The notes under the pieces: model-generated
What the model was told of the DNA's origin: nothing
What the model saw: the letters and a program-made list of their open reading frames with translations, nothing else
Databases searched by the model: none
Position numbers and translations under genes: made by a program
Assembly: GCA_966211525.1 (NCBI GenBank)
Contig: CBIHOZ010000011.1
Coordinates: 9,114-73,113, forward strand
Length of the DNA stretch: 64,000 nt
Direction: 5' to 3'
Source of the DNA: Ohtaekwangia sp966211525
Lineage (GTDB): Bacteria > Bacteroidota > Bacteroidia > Cytophagales > Cyclobacteriaceae
Part shown: positions 1-9,027 of the stretch, in pieces
Position numbering within the stretch: the first letter of the stretch is position 1
How the letters are laid out: each line of letters opens with the position of its first letter

Positions 1-1223
1 GCCTTGCGATACGTGAACTCAACCTGGTCGCGTTTGGTAGGCAACTCCTGTGGAGCAATAGATGAAAGCATCTTGCGTGCATCTTCATAATAGCCACCAT
101 CTGTCGAGTAACGTGCTTTGGTAAGTTTAATGTGAGGCAATTCGTTATCGGCCATACTGCGTGCCGCATATTTATCGGCTTCTGAAGATTCTTTACCCAA
201 TGTTTTGGCCTGCTTGAACATCGCTTTTGCATCAGCAGCATTTCCGTTCAGCCAGTAGCAAAGTCCGATCTTGTAGTTGGCATCCTTGATATAGTTTACA
301 CCTTTATAGTTACCGATGAAGGAGCGATAGGAAGCTATAGCATTCATATAGTCGCCTTTGTGAAGATATACTTCACCGCGCAGGTAGTCGGCATAATATA
401 GCGGCAATCCTTTCGGATGCTTGTTAAGTTCGTTCAGGTAGTACAGTGCTTCTTCACTTTGTGAATTCTTGATGGCCAGCGATGCCGCTAAAAAAAGCGC
501 GAGCTTGTTGGAAGGGTAGGCTGCCATGTCCTGCTTTACTTCGGCCAGTGCCCAGTGCGGTTGCTGCAGTACAAAGCCGCGGGTTAACGCATATAGTAAA
601 CTTGATTCGAAGGCAAGGGCGTGACCGGAGTTCTGGATGTTATCGAGCTCTTTCAAACCAAGTTCAATGGAGCCCTCCATGCTGAGTAAGCCCAACACCC
701 AGTCATACTTTTCGGGTACCGAGCCTATAATTACATCGAGCAACCCGGAAGGTTTTTGCACCGCGGTGAAGTTGGGGAAGCGCTTGCGTATGTCGTCTGT
801 TACCTGGTAAGCACCGCGCAGGTTTAGCGCAGCATCAAACTCGTGACCGAACTTCAGGTATATAAATGTCCACTGCAATTGAAGTTCAGCCTGCAGGAAA
901 AGATCGGGAGCGGAGTTCTGTTTTGTTTTGAGTTCCTGGCGTTTCTCGAAGTTGTCTTCATACTCCGAGAACTTCTCATTGTCTTCTGTTATAAGAAGTT
1001 CAAGCGCATCGGCCAGCGCCAGTACATAATGTTGTTGAGGTGTTTTAGGATTCGGCAGCAATGCACGCGCTTCATCCATCTGGAGATTGAGAACATGGTC
1101 GTATGCCTGCTGCGATATAGCATCAAACTTCCACTCCTGTGCACGTGCGGGCAACAGGCAGCATAAAAAAAGGCAAGCGACAAGGCTTGCCTTTAAGTGT
1201 AAACAAAATACAATGTTATTCAA
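1..1223 (-). CDS. Secreted TPR-like repeat protein (partial at window edge)
   Basis: The minus-strand frame is open from the left edge to about 1223 and encodes at least 407 residues. The N-terminus is a convincing signal peptide: a hydrophobic stretch LVACLFLCCLLPARAQ with probable cleavage after ARA. The mature part is helical with repeated units such as YYADYLRGEVYLHKGDYMNAIASY and DANYKIGLCYWLNGNAADAK, typical of TPR/Sel1-like scaffolds. No ATG is in frame ahead of the signal peptide. The best start is a TTG at 1221-1223 that overlaps the last codons of the upstream zinc-ribbon gene. The first codons also contain an intrinsic-terminator-like hairpin. The C-terminus lies outside the window. 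The frame and export are well supported. The exact start is not, and the function is unknown. Confidence 0.7.
   Translation of the reverse strand, partial: MNNIVFCLHLKASLVACLFLCCLLPARAQEWKFDAISQQAYDHVLNLQMDEARALLPNPKTPQQHYVLALADALELLITEDNEKFSEYEDNFEKRQELKTKQNSAPDLFLQAELQLQWTFIYLKFGHEFDAALNLRGAYQVTDDIRKRFPNFTAVQKPSGLLDVIIGSVPEKYDWVLGLLSMEGSIELGLKELDNIQNSGHALAFESSLLYALTRGFVLQQPHWALAEVKQDMAAYPSNKLALFLAASLAIKNSQSEEALYYLNELNKHPKGLPLYYADYLRGEVYLHKGDYMNAIASYRSFIGNYKGVNYIKDANYKIGLCYWLNGNAADAKAMFKQAKTLGKESSEADKYAARSMADNELPHIKLTKARYSTDGGYYEDARKMLSSIAPQELPTKRDQVEFTYRK
1165..1194 (-). terminator. Intrinsic terminator inside the start of the next gene
   Basis: A perfect 10-bp stem (AAAGGCAAGC / GCTTGCCTTT, 6-nt loop) is followed on the minus strand by a run of seven T. 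It lies just after the stop of the zinc-ribbon gene. It also lies within the signal-peptide codons of the downstream TPR-like gene, so it may attenuate that gene. Confidence 0.75.
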
Positions 1224-2019
1224 CTTTCTTTCTGCGGCTAGGTGCAGGGGTAGCAGTTTTAGCAGTTTTGGGTTTGTCGCCTTCATCGAGGGAATCCATA
1301 TCAACGTCTGCTAAGATACGACCAGAATGTTCATCGATTACAATTTTCTTTTTCTCGCGGATCTCAGCAATCTTCTGCGGAGGTATAACAATGTTACAAC
1401 CTTCAGCCGCGCCACGTACTACGCGTACAACAGCCAGTCCGTTGGAGAGACTGCCTCTTAATCTTTCGTAATACTTCAGGAGTTTATCTTCGATTTTCTT
1501 GGTAGCCTTTTCGCGTTCTGCCAGAAGTCTTTTCTCTTCTTCCTGGCTCTCGGCCATGATGTCGTTCAGTTCTTTCTTCTTGTTGTCGAGGTGCTCGCCA
1601 CGTTCCTTGATGAGATTGTTTGTTTTTTCAATCTCGTCTTTCTTCTGCGTCATGCTATCCTTACCTTCTTTTATCTTCTTCTCGCAGATCTGGATTTCCA
1701 GTTCCTGAAGTTCGATCTCTTTGGTGATAGCGTCAAATTCGCGGTTGTTTCTAACGTTCTTCTGCTGTTCGCTATATTTCTTGATAAGCTTTTCAGCTTC
1801 CTTGATGTTCTCTTTGTGCTTCTTGTTTCCTTCTTCGATCTCCTTTAGCTCGGCTTCGTGGCGGGTGAGACGCGTTTTGTAGCCCTCGATTTCATCTTCC
1901 AGGTCCTGAACCTCATCGGGAAGATCGCCCCGGAGTTTCTTAAGTTCGTCTAGTTCGGTGTCAATGGACTGGAGTTTTACGAGTGCTTCAAGCTTCTGTG
2001 CGATTGATTGATTTTCCAT
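1216..2019 (-). CDS. Coiled-coil protein of the C4-type zinc-ribbon (DUF164) family, cysteine-poor
   Basis: This 267-residue protein has a long charged coiled coil (about residues 5-195) and a short C-terminal domain with the family pattern GC-x-IPPQ-x-EIR...GRIL. Family members normally carry two CxxC pairs there that bind zinc. Here only one cysteine remains (about residue 208), and the second half reads IVIDEHSGRILAD with no cysteine, so zinc binding is unlikely. A basic tail ends SRRKKVE. The ATG lies 3 nt past the stop of the Nif3-like gene, which fits co-transcription; this gene pair is common in Bacteroidota. The molecular role of the family is unknown. Confidence 0.88.
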   Translation of the reverse strand: MENQSIAQKLEALVKLQSIDTELDELKKLRGDLPDEVQDLEDEIEGYKTRLTRHEAELKEIEEGNKKHKENIKEAEKLIKKYSEQQKNVRNNREFDAITKEIELQELEIQICEKKIKEGKDSMTQKKDEIEKTNNLIKERGEHLDNKKKELNDIMAESQEEEKRLLAEREKATKKIEDKLLKYYERLRGSLSNGLAVVRVVRGAAEGCNIVIPPQKIAEIREKKKIVIDEHSGRILADVDMDSLDEGDKPKTAKTATPAPSRRKKVE

Positions 2020-2022
2020 TCG

Positions 2023-3123
2023 TTATAGGTAGCTAATTGGATTCGTGGCAGTTTCTGAAAAAATGATCGCAAAAGTAGAAAATTTTTTCATTAAAACATC
2101 CTGTAAAAGTTCTTTGGTGAATACTTCACTCTCATAATGGCCAATATCCGCAATAATAATACGGCCATCAGCATCGAAAAATTCATGGTATTTGAAGTCA
2201 GCCGTAACAAAAATGTCGGCCCCCGCTTGAATTGCCTGAGGTAACAGGAAACTTCCCGCTCCTCCGCAGACGGCCACTTTTTTAACCGGGCCGTGATTGA
2301 TGTTGGTGTGACGGATCATCTGTAAATCCATACTTACCTTTAAACCTTGAAGAAACGCCAAAGGTTCAGCAGGTATCGCGAGCTCACCGATCATTCCTGA
2401 ACCAACTTCTTGATTCTCATTTAATAAGGTGCTTAAATAATATGCAACTTCTTCGTACGGATGTGCCTGGCGAAGTGCTGCGAGTATCCTGCCTTCCAGG
2501 TGAAGCGGGAAAATTACTTCAGCCCGTACTTCGTTTACATACTCCTGTTTATTGCTTTGCCCTATATGCGGATTCGCTTCATCGGTCGGCATAAATGTAC
2601 CCGTGCCTTCGAGTCTGAAGCTGCAGTTTTTATAGTTACCGATCTGTCCGGCACCGGCTTCATGCAAGGCTGCCAAAACATTTTCAACATTTTCTTTAGG
2701 TATAAAAGTTACGAGTTTACCCAGCGTTTCTTTTTTAGGCACGAGTATCTTCAGGTTCGTCAAGCCTATCTTTTCGCAGATCTTCCGGTTAACACCGGTA
2801 TAAACGTTGTCGAGGTTGGTATGGATGGCGTAGATAGCAATGTCGTGTTTGATGGCTTTGATAACCGTGCGCTCTACATAACCATTGCCATTCAGTTTCT
2901 TTAACCCTCTGAACACGATCGGGTGGTGTGCTACAATCAGGTTGCAACCTTTGGCTATAGCTTCGTCTACCACAGCTTCCACGCAGTCTAATGTTACCAG
3001 TATACCTTTCACCTCCCAGGAGGCGTGGCCGGTAATGAGGCTGGCATTATCGTAAGACTCCTGGTAGCTTCTGGGAGCAATAGATTCGAGGTAATCGGTT
3101 ACATCCTTTATCTTTACGGCCAT
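2023..3123 (-). CDS. Nif3-like dinuclear metal center hexameric protein (DUF34/YbgI family)
   Basis: The protein has 366 residues, the length of long-form Nif3 proteins with a PII/CutA-like insert in the middle. Metal-ligand motifs are visible: AHHPIVF near residue 65, HTNLD near 100, and a C-terminal block with ADFKYHEFF and DIGHYESE that completes the dimetal site. The family forms toroidal hexamers with two metals per subunit; it is often annotated as GTP cyclohydrolase I type 2, without firm proof. The gene is preceded on the minus strand by a good Bacteroidota promoter and followed after 3 nt by the zinc-ribbon gene. The family assignment is firm; the substrate is unknown. Confidence 0.93.
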   Translation of the reverse strand: MAVKIKDVTDYLESIAPRSYQESYDNASLITGHASWEVKGILVTLDCVEAVVDEAIAKGCNLIVAHHPIVFRGLKKLNGNGYVERTVIKAIKHDIAIYAIHTNLDNVYTGVNRKICEKIGLTNLKILVPKKETLGKLVTFIPKENVENVLAALHEAGAGQIGNYKNCSFRLEGTGTFMPTDEANPHIGQSNKQEYVNEVRAEVIFPLHLEGRILAALRQAHPYEEVAYYLSTLLNENQEVGSGMIGELAIPAEPLAFLQGLKVSMDLQMIRHTNINHGPVKKVAVCGGAGSFLLPQAIQAGADIFVTADFKYHEFFDADGRIIIADIGHYESEVFTKELLQDVLMKKFSTFAIIFSETATNPISYL

Positions 3124-3156
3124 TGTGTTATCGCGTTACGGAAATGAGTTGATCGT

Positions 3157-3186
3157 CAAAGTTAATTTCTCACCGCATAACACAAA
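3157..3186 (-). promoter_or_regulatory. Bacteroidota-type promoter for the Nif3-like gene
   Basis: On the minus strand, TTTG (3183-3186) is followed after 18 nt by TAACTTTG (3157-3164), an exact match to the TAnnTTTG -7 box. Transcription would start near 3150, about 25 nt before the ATG. Confidence 0.6.
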
Positions 3187-3207
3187 GCACCTTTACCTCA
3201 TTATTGC

Positions 3208-4239
3208 ATGGCATTGATCCGTATTCTTTTATTTCCTTTTGCTGTACTGTATAACATCGTTACCTCGCTGCGCAATGTTCTGTATAATCGCGGACTAAAG
3301 CCTTCGGTTGAATTTGATATACCCGTTATCAACGTTGGCAACCTGGCGGTAGGAGGTACCGGCAAGACACCGATGATCGAACACCTGGTAAGGCTGCTGC
3401 AAAACAAGTATACTATAGCAACCCTGAGCCGCGGCTACGGACGTAAGACAAAAGGATTTCGAATTGCTTCGGACCAGGATAATGCCGAGACGCTGGGTGA
3501 TGAGCCACTGCAATTCTATCGTAAGTTTAAAGAGAAGATTGTTGTTGCTGTGGGAGAAGATCGCGCCTTTGCAATCCCTAATATTTTACAAGAACACGAT
3601 GACGTAAGTGTCGTGCTGCTGGACGATGCCTTTCAGCACAGACGCGTAAAGCCTTCCTTCAATATACTCTTGTCAGACTATAATCGTCCGTTCTATACCG
3701 ATTACCTGTTGCCAGCTGGCAGACTTCGTGAATCGCGCAGCAATGCAGCCCGCGCCGATGTAGTGGTGATCACAAAATGTCCCCCGGAGATATCGATCGA
3801 TGAACGTATGGAGGTCGAGCAAGCGGTGAGGAAGTATACTTCCAGGCCCGTGTTCTTTACAACCATTCACTATGGCGATACAATTCCATTTGGTGCTCCA
3901 GCCCAACCGTTGAATAACCGCGTGGTGTTGATCACAGGTATAGCCAATGCCACACCTTTCCGTAAGTTTATTGAAACAACCAGCACCATCGTTCACCATT
4001 TCAACCTGGCCGATCACCACGAATATACCCTGGATGATTTCAGGCGCTTTCGCGATATAGTAAAGAACGATCCGTCCGTTAGCTTCATTACAACTGAAAA
4101 AGATATGGTAAAGCTGGCCGATCGTAAGTTTGCTGAAGAAACCCGGAGCCTTCCATTATTTTATATTCCGATAGAAGTGAAATTTTTAAAAAATGGACAG
4201 GATTTTGATGCGATGATTTTAAATGCAGTCCCTGAATGA
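3208..4239 (+). CDS. lpxK: Tetraacyldisaccharide 4'-kinase LpxK
   Basis: LpxK is an inner-membrane kinase that phosphorylates the 4' position of the lipid A disaccharide precursor. The 343-residue protein begins with a hydrophobic N-terminal segment, followed by the P-loop GNLAVGGTGKTP (about residues 47-58). The family block DDAFQHRR appears near residue 140, followed by LPAGRLRES. The length matches the family. The gene overlaps the next one by 4 nt (ATGA), which indicates translational coupling to a putative porin. Confidence 0.96.
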   Translation: MALIRILLFPFAVLYNIVTSLRNVLYNRGLKPSVEFDIPVINVGNLAVGGTGKTPMIEHLVRLLQNKYTIATLSRGYGRKTKGFRIASDQDNAETLGDEPLQFYRKFKEKIVVAVGEDRAFAIPNILQEHDDVSVVLLDDAFQHRRVKPSFNILLSDYNRPFYTDYLLPAGRLRESRSNAARADVVVITKCPPEISIDERMEVEQAVRKYTSRPVFFTTIHYGDTIPFGAPAQPLNNRVVLITGIANATPFRKFIETTSTIVHHFNLADHHEYTLDDFRRFRDIVKNDPSVSFITTEKDMVKLADRKFAEETRSLPLFYIPIEVKFLKNGQDFDAMILNAVPE

Positions 4240-6203
4240 GCCGAAACCATCTCAAATCATTTAAAAGTCTATTTTTGCGCGTGCGTTTTAAACAGGTAAT
4301 ACTTTTAGTAAGTCTCTTCGCCATAGGCCCGTGGGCGTATGCGCAGATCGATGCTCCCCGCAGAGGGTCACGCGTTATCGATGATACTACCAAGCAGGTT
4401 TACGGCCCAAAGACTTCACGCTATTTTTATGAAGAAGATGTATTGCTGAACAAGCAAACGTATCACTTCATCGATACAACGCCCCGTAACTTCCACCGCT
4501 ATACCTACATTCAGCAGCACGAAAATATGTACCAGGACCTGGGAAATATAGGTACGGCTATGAATCCTATCTATTACCAGGTACCCGATGTGATTGGTGT
4601 GAGCTCCGGTTTTCATCAATACGACCTGGTGTGGGATACCGAGCAGGTAAAGTATTACAATACACGTTCTCCGTACTCGAACATGAAAGTAATTCTCGGG
4701 GGAAAGGGCAGATCCATCACGCGGGCAAATTATAGTCGTAACATCAATCCGCTGTGGAACGTAGGCTTTAATTACCGCGGACTGTTTATAGATAAACAAG
4801 TACAACGGGCCGGCAAAGGAGATCGTAACGTACTGTCCAACTATTATGATTTATATACTGCGTATCAGTCCAAAGATAGTACCTATAGATTGTTCTTCAA
4901 TTTCAGAAGAAACATGCTGCAGGCTGATGAGTACGGAGGTATATTACGAAACACCACCGACTTTGAGTATGCTGATTACTTCTTTACCAATGCTCAGCCG
5001 AACCTGACCGAGGCAACGACCAAAGAGCTTCGTATGAATCTTCACCTGTTTCATCAATATGAAGTAGGGAAGGCGTTGCAGGTATATCATATATTCGATC
5101 GCTATCGTCAGTCCAATTACTTCCGTGATACACCCGGTTCTGAACCGAAAGGATACTTTGACTATACGGACTTCGACAGCACGCACGTGGACGATGGCGC
5201 GAAGTTCAGGTTCGTACGGAACGAGGTAGGTATAAAAGGTAATCTGCTGAAACTGTTTTATAACGGATACTATGCACTGCGTAATTATAACATGACCTAT
5301 AACTATATCAATGCAGGTCTTGATTCACTGGATGGTGTTAAACTGAAAGGAACTGAAAGTTACCTGGGCGGACGTATCGCGCTGCGACTTGATTCGCTGG
5401 GCGAACTCAGCGGACTGGTTGAAGTGATGCAGACGGGTAACTATCGTCTCGAGGCAAGTCTCAAGAGCCGGTGGTTTGAAGCAACGTTGAAGCAGGCGCA
5501 ATATGCTCCTTCATTTATGCAGCTGGCGTACCGCGGTAGTCATGATGTTTGGTATCCTGCGTTTACGTATCCTACAAACTTCAGCGATGTCAGCGTTACA
5601 CAGATAAACGGGTATATACATTACCGGTCCAAGACATTGTCGGTATCACCAGGGTTAACCTTTACGCGACTTGGTAACTATATATTTTTCAAGCAGGGAG
5701 AATTCGGACTCGCTCAAAAGGTGTTGCCGGTGCAGACATCTACAGCCCAGGTATTTGTAGCGCCCGAAATCAATTTATCGCTGTTGATCGCTGACCATAT
5801 ACACGTAAAGGGTAAGGCTATATATACCCGTGTACTCGAAAATCCGGAAGATGCTATCCAGGTGCCGGATCTGTTTTTGAATGGACAACTTGCCTACGAG
5901 AATATATTCTTCAACGATAATCTGGATATGCAGGTCGGTGTGGATGTTCACTGGCGATCATCGTACTATGCCCAGGGCTATGATGTACCTACGCAGCAGT
6001 TTTATGTGCAGCAGAGTTTTACATCGCTTCAGTTTCCGCAGATCGACATCTTCTTAAATGCACGCATTAAACGCGGTCGTATCTTCCTGAAGTATAACAA
6101 CCTGATGCAGGCGATTACCAAAGAAGGGTATCTTCCTACGCCTCATTATCCGGGGCAGCGGAGTATTCTGGATTTCGGGTTTGATTGGTCGTTCTATGAC
6201 TGA
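4236..6203 (+). CDS. Putative outer-membrane porin (Porin_10-type beta-barrel)
   Basis: The protein has 655 residues with a signal peptide (QVILLVSLFAIGPWAYAQ). A periplasmic N-terminal part contains the conserved block YQDLGNIGTAMNPIYY, typical of Bacteroidota putative porins. The rest is alternating aromatic/polar strands of a large beta-barrel, and the protein ends in an aromatic strand (FGFDWSFYD). The gene overlaps lpxK by 4 nt. Substrate specificity cannot be read from the sequence. An ATG overlapping the lpxK stop is used; an internal start closer to the signal peptide is possible. Confidence 0.85.
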   Translation: MSRNHLKSFKSLFLRVRFKQVILLVSLFAIGPWAYAQIDAPRRGSRVIDDTTKQVYGPKTSRYFYEEDVLLNKQTYHFIDTTPRNFHRYTYIQQHENMYQDLGNIGTAMNPIYYQVPDVIGVSSGFHQYDLVWDTEQVKYYNTRSPYSNMKVILGGKGRSITRANYSRNINPLWNVGFNYRGLFIDKQVQRAGKGDRNVLSNYYDLYTAYQSKDSTYRLFFNFRRNMLQADEYGGILRNTTDFEYADYFFTNAQPNLTEATTKELRMNLHLFHQYEVGKALQVYHIFDRYRQSNYFRDTPGSEPKGYFDYTDFDSTHVDDGAKFRFVRNEVGIKGNLLKLFYNGYYALRNYNMTYNYINAGLDSLDGVKLKGTESYLGGRIALRLDSLGELSGLVEVMQTGNYRLEASLKSRWFEATLKQAQYAPSFMQLAYRGSHDVWYPAFTYPTNFSDVSVTQINGYIHYRSKTLSVSPGLTFTRLGNYIFFKQGEFGLAQKVLPVQTSTAQVFVAPEINLSLLIADHIHVKGKAIYTRVLENPEDAIQVPDLFLNGQLAYENIFFNDNLDMQVGVDVHWRSSYYAQGYDVPTQQFYVQQSFTSLQFPQIDIFLNARIKRGRIFLKYNNLMQAITKEGYLPTPHYPGQRSILDFGFDWSFYD

Positions 6204-6210
6204 TTAGAAA

Positions 6211-6245
6211 TTGGAAGATTAATAAAATTGTAAAATTGGAAGATT
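6211..6245. repeat. Two copies of TTGGAAGATT
   Basis: TTGGAAGATT occurs at 6211-6220 and 6236-6245 in AT-rich spacer. The reverse complement recurs at 57520-57570. It looks like a dispersed intergenic repeat unit. Confidence 0.5.
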
Positions 6246-6303
6246 GAAGGTTAACTTCTGGTGGGCATAGTTATTATTTGAATACGGGTTTAATGGTTAC
6301 TGT

Positions 6304-6906
6304 ATGGAAGCGAAGGATAAATTTACGTTAGGGCTTGAGTTGCCTACTGATCCGAGATGGATCAATATTGCTGAATTGCACCTGGAAGATATACTGGTTG
6401 ATCATGCTTACTGTGAGCAGAAGGCTGCTTCATCGGGTATATCGCTCATCATTCAATATCCTGAGAAAGATATACTGGTTGAACGTTTAACGGCTATTGT
6501 CGCGGAGGAGTGGGGGCACTTTGAGCGTGTAGTGGCTGAGTTGCGAAAGCGTGGGTGGAAACTGGGGAAGCAACGCAGGGATGAATATGTAATAAAGCTC
6601 AACGAGGTAATTCAGAAAGGGGGATCGCGTGAGCAGCAACTAATGGAGAAATTGTTACTGAATGCGCTGATCGAAGCGCGAAGCTGTGAGCGCTTTAAAA
6701 TTCTCTGGAAGAATATACCCGATAAAGAACTGGCTGAGTTCTACCACGAGCTCATGATTTCCGAAGCTGGTCACTACAAGAACTTTTTACAACTCGCGAA
6801 AGAGTATATGCCGGAAGAAGTGGTGATGAACCGCTGGCACGAGTTGCTGGAACAGGAAGCCAGGATTGTAGAGAGTCTTGCCGTACGGGGAGACCGCATG
6901 CACTAG
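6304..6906 (+). CDS. miaE: tRNA-(ms2io6A)-hydroxylase MiaE-like
   Basis: The 200-residue protein is a helical, ferritin-like diiron protein. Ligand motifs are in the expected order: DHAYCEQKAAS, EEWGHFERV, EARSCERF and EAGHYKNF. MiaE hydroxylates the isopentenyl group of ms2i6A37 in tRNA using O2. The substrate is produced by MiaB, encoded about 3.5 kb away on the other strand. A strong hairpin follows the gene. Family and length fit well. Confidence 0.9.
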   Translation: MEAKDKFTLGLELPTDPRWINIAELHLEDILVDHAYCEQKAASSGISLIIQYPEKDILVERLTAIVAEEWGHFERVVAELRKRGWKLGKQRRDEYVIKLNEVIQKGGSREQQLMEKLLLNALIEARSCERFKILWKNIPDKELAEFYHELMISEAGHYKNFLQLAKEYMPEEVVMNRWHELLEQEARIVESLAVRGDRMH

Positions 6907-6947
6907 TATAGATATATATACTTCACGTGTCGTTTTATATTCGCTAT

Positions 6948-6989
6948 AAAAAGAAGAAGGGTTGCCGATTGAGCAACCCTTCTTCTTTA
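6948..6989. terminator. Bidirectional intrinsic terminator between miaE and secG
   Basis: A 15-bp stem (AAGAAGAAGGGTTGC and its complement) with a 7-nt loop is flanked by A-rich and T-rich tracts. It sits between the convergent genes miaE and secG. Confidence 0.85.
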
Positions 6990-7009
6990 TGAGTTATATA
7001 TACTATAGC

Positions 7010-7363
7010 TTATTCAGAGCTGTCAGCCGGAGCTGTGCTTCCATCAGCGGGTACTTCGAGCGCAGGAGCCTGGTTAACAGGAGCTTGTTGTTCACCAGCT
7101 CTTTCCAGAATGCCGTTGCTAGAACCGCTGCTTCTGTCTGGTGTAATAAAGTTTGTTGACAGGCACAGTACCATGATACCGATGATGAAACTCCAGGTAA
7201 GCTTCTCTAAAAGATCACCTGTCTTTTTTACACCGATAATGTTGCTCGCTGCAGAACCACCGAATTGGCTGGTCAAGCCACCTCCTTTAGAATTCTGAGC
7301 CAGAACAACCAGTACTAACAGTACCGAAAAAAGGATGATTAAACCGATAACTAATGCGTACAT
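7010..7363 (-). CDS. secG: Preprotein translocase subunit SecG
   Basis: The 117-residue protein has two membrane helices: residues 2-22, and a second around IIGIMVLCLSTNFI. Between them is the conserved cytoplasmic loop AQNSKGGGLTSQFGG. SecG assists SecYE during protein export. The C-terminal tail is acidic and rich in Pro/Ala, common in Bacteroidota SecG. It starts 2 nt after the stop of the upstream repeat protein and is the last gene of a minus-strand run from miaB. Confidence 0.93.
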   Translation of the reverse strand: MYALVIGLIILFSVLLVLVVLAQNSKGGGLTSQFGGSAASNIIGVKKTGDLLEKLTWSFIIGIMVLCLSTNFITPDRSSGSSNGILERAGEQQAPVNQAPALEVPADGSTAPADSSE

Positions 7364-7365
7364 AT

Positions 7366-8433
7366 TTATTTTCTTAGATCTTCAATTTGAGCCGCAAAGT
7401 AAGCCTTTTTTTGTGGAAACTTCCAAATAAGCTTTTTCAGAACCTCAATTGCCTTGTCTTTTTTTCCTTGTTTCACCAGAATTTCCACCAGCGTTTCTGA
7501 AACTACATTGTCGCCGAACTCACCAGTCTTTATAGATGACAAGTCTCCCGAAGGAGGCGTAAAAGGTTTTTCTTTGGTTTGTGTTATCGAAGGTTGCGTT
7601 TTAATGAACTGTTCGATGATCTGAAGTTGTTGTTTTTGCTTTTCTCCGTCAGGCGTAAGTTCTTCTTTATTGGCAATTTCTTCAATCAGCTCTTCGCCGG
7701 AGTGTTCGGCCTTTTTTTTTCTGCCCTTGCTCTTTTGTTCCGCCTCTTCGTTGGCTTCGCTTTCCTCTTTAGCCTGGGCCGCGCGCGCAAGTTCAATGAT
7801 GCGTTCCTTCCGGGATTTGGTTTCTTCCGGTTTGGCCTCATCTTCATCTTTAGCCTGCATGGCTTTCGCCAATTCCTTGATCCGCTCTTTGCGTGTTCTC
7901 GCAGTACTTACAAATTCAGTCGCGTCTTCCTCTTCGTCTTTCGCGGCTTCCTGTACAGTTAATTCAGATACGGCATCCTTTGCAACAGCTTGGCTATCAT
8001 TCTCAAACAACATTTCGAATCTGTGCCGTGATTGATTCAGTTTTTCGAGATCGTGCATTACTTCTTCCGCCAGATCATGTGTTGACGTGCTTGAAGTATA
8101 TACAGGAGCCGTAACAGAAACCGGTCTTTCCGCAGGAGCAACTTCAGCTACATGCGTAGATGTTTTGGTGTTGGTATAATCGAGGATGATCGTCTCTTCG
8201 GTCATTACTTCTTTCAGTACACCACGATCGGCAGCATATACTGCAGCTAATTGTAATTCAGCTTGTTGTGTACTAAAGCCATGGTCTTTTGCCAAACGGG
8301 CCGAGAGTGCATGCAGCAGCTGGCTATAGGGAAAACTCTCCTTCAACGAAAGTACTTCCTTAGCTTCTTCTATCGAACTATCAGCGTAGTGATTTAAAAC
8401 TTTTATGAACAGATTTTTTTCCACAGATGTCAT
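7366..8433 (-). CDS. Unnamed protein with internal repeats and a TPR-like C-terminus
   Basis: This 355-residue protein has no signal peptide. Residues 1-90 are helical. The middle is highly charged and holds two copies of a repeat (RKERIKELAKAMQAKDEDEA and RKERIIELARAAQAKEESEA). The C-terminal 45 residues (ETLVEILVKQGKKDKAIEVL) resemble a single TPR unit. The gene lies between lptE and secG, an arrangement I recognise as conserved in Cytophagales, which suggests a role linked to envelope assembly. I cannot name a function. Confidence 0.8.
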   Translation of the reverse strand: MTSVEKNLFIKVLNHYADSSIEEAKEVLSLKESFPYSQLLHALSARLAKDHGFSTQQAELQLAAVYAADRGVLKEVMTEETIILDYTNTKTSTHVAEVAPAERPVSVTAPVYTSSTSTHDLAEEVMHDLEKLNQSRHRFEMLFENDSQAVAKDAVSELTVQEAAKDEEEDATEFVSTARTRKERIKELAKAMQAKDEDEAKPEETKSRKERIIELARAAQAKEESEANEEAEQKSKGRKKKAEHSGEELIEEIANKEELTPDGEKQKQQLQIIEQFIKTQPSITQTKEKPFTPPSGDLSSIKTGEFGDNVVSETLVEILVKQGKKDKAIEVLKKLIWKFPQKKAYFAAQIEDLRK

Positions 8434-8457
8434 GCCTTAAGGTAAAAATACTAAATT

Positions 8458-9027
8458 TTACCAATTGGCAACTGAAGCATTGAAGATGTCATTGATTATT
8501 CGGTCGAAAATCTCTTTAGTCAGCTGTTCTTCTATGTCAGTGAAGTTTTGATCGTTCGTAAAATCCTTGTAAAAAGAGAACGACTTATCCTTAAAGCTCA
8601 TCGTTTCATCCAGCGTATTCACATAAGTAACTTTCACCGTAATGGTGAGTCGGGTAGAGGATGCGTTGTTGATCTGGTTCTCGTTACCCGTTGATACCGG
8701 AGATATAGGGGTAAGTCTGAAGTCCGTAATCTCGCCATCCATCTGCAGCTCGCCACTTTCCTGCACCACCGTCAGGTCAGAGTTCTGGATCAGGTAATTC
8801 TTTAAACTGTTGGTAAACGTCTGGCCCATGTTCGCTTGCCCGAGATCAGCATTGTTATAGAACTCAGTCATCGATATAGTCTTGGCCGTAGTGCTGGTGC
8901 CCGTGAACGAATATACTCCGCACGACTCCAGTAACACCGTTGCAGCGAGGAGTGTAATCGAAAGTATAAACGATAGGGGGTGAATGCCGGACAGGGTAAG
9001 GCGCTTGCCTTTTACATTAATCTTCAA
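8458..9027 (-). CDS. lptE: LptE-like LPS-assembly lipoprotein
   Basis: The 189-residue protein begins with a signal sequence and a lipobox-like LLESCGVYSF, so it should be lipidated. The pattern CGVYSFTGTS near the mature start and the alternating sheet/helix body match Bacteroidota LptE, the outer-membrane partner of LptD in LPS insertion. The only suitable start is TTG at 9027, overlapping the sigma-54 regulator by 11 nt. A short overlap and the same neighbours recur in related genomes from memory. Confidence 0.82.
   Translation of the reverse strand: MKINVKGKRLTLSGIHPLSFILSITLLAATVLLESCGVYSFTGTSTTAKTISMTEFYNNADLGQANMGQTFTNSLKNYLIQNSDLTVVQESGELQMDGEITDFRLTPISPVSTGNENQINNASSTRLTITVKVTYVNTLDETMSFKDKSFSFYKDFTNDQNFTDIEEQLTKEIFDRIINDIFNASVANW

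Noticed and set aside
1165..1171. Frameshift in the seven-T run to create an ATG start
   Set aside because: The ATG frame hits a stop after 13 codons; the TTG-started frame gives a proper signal peptide.
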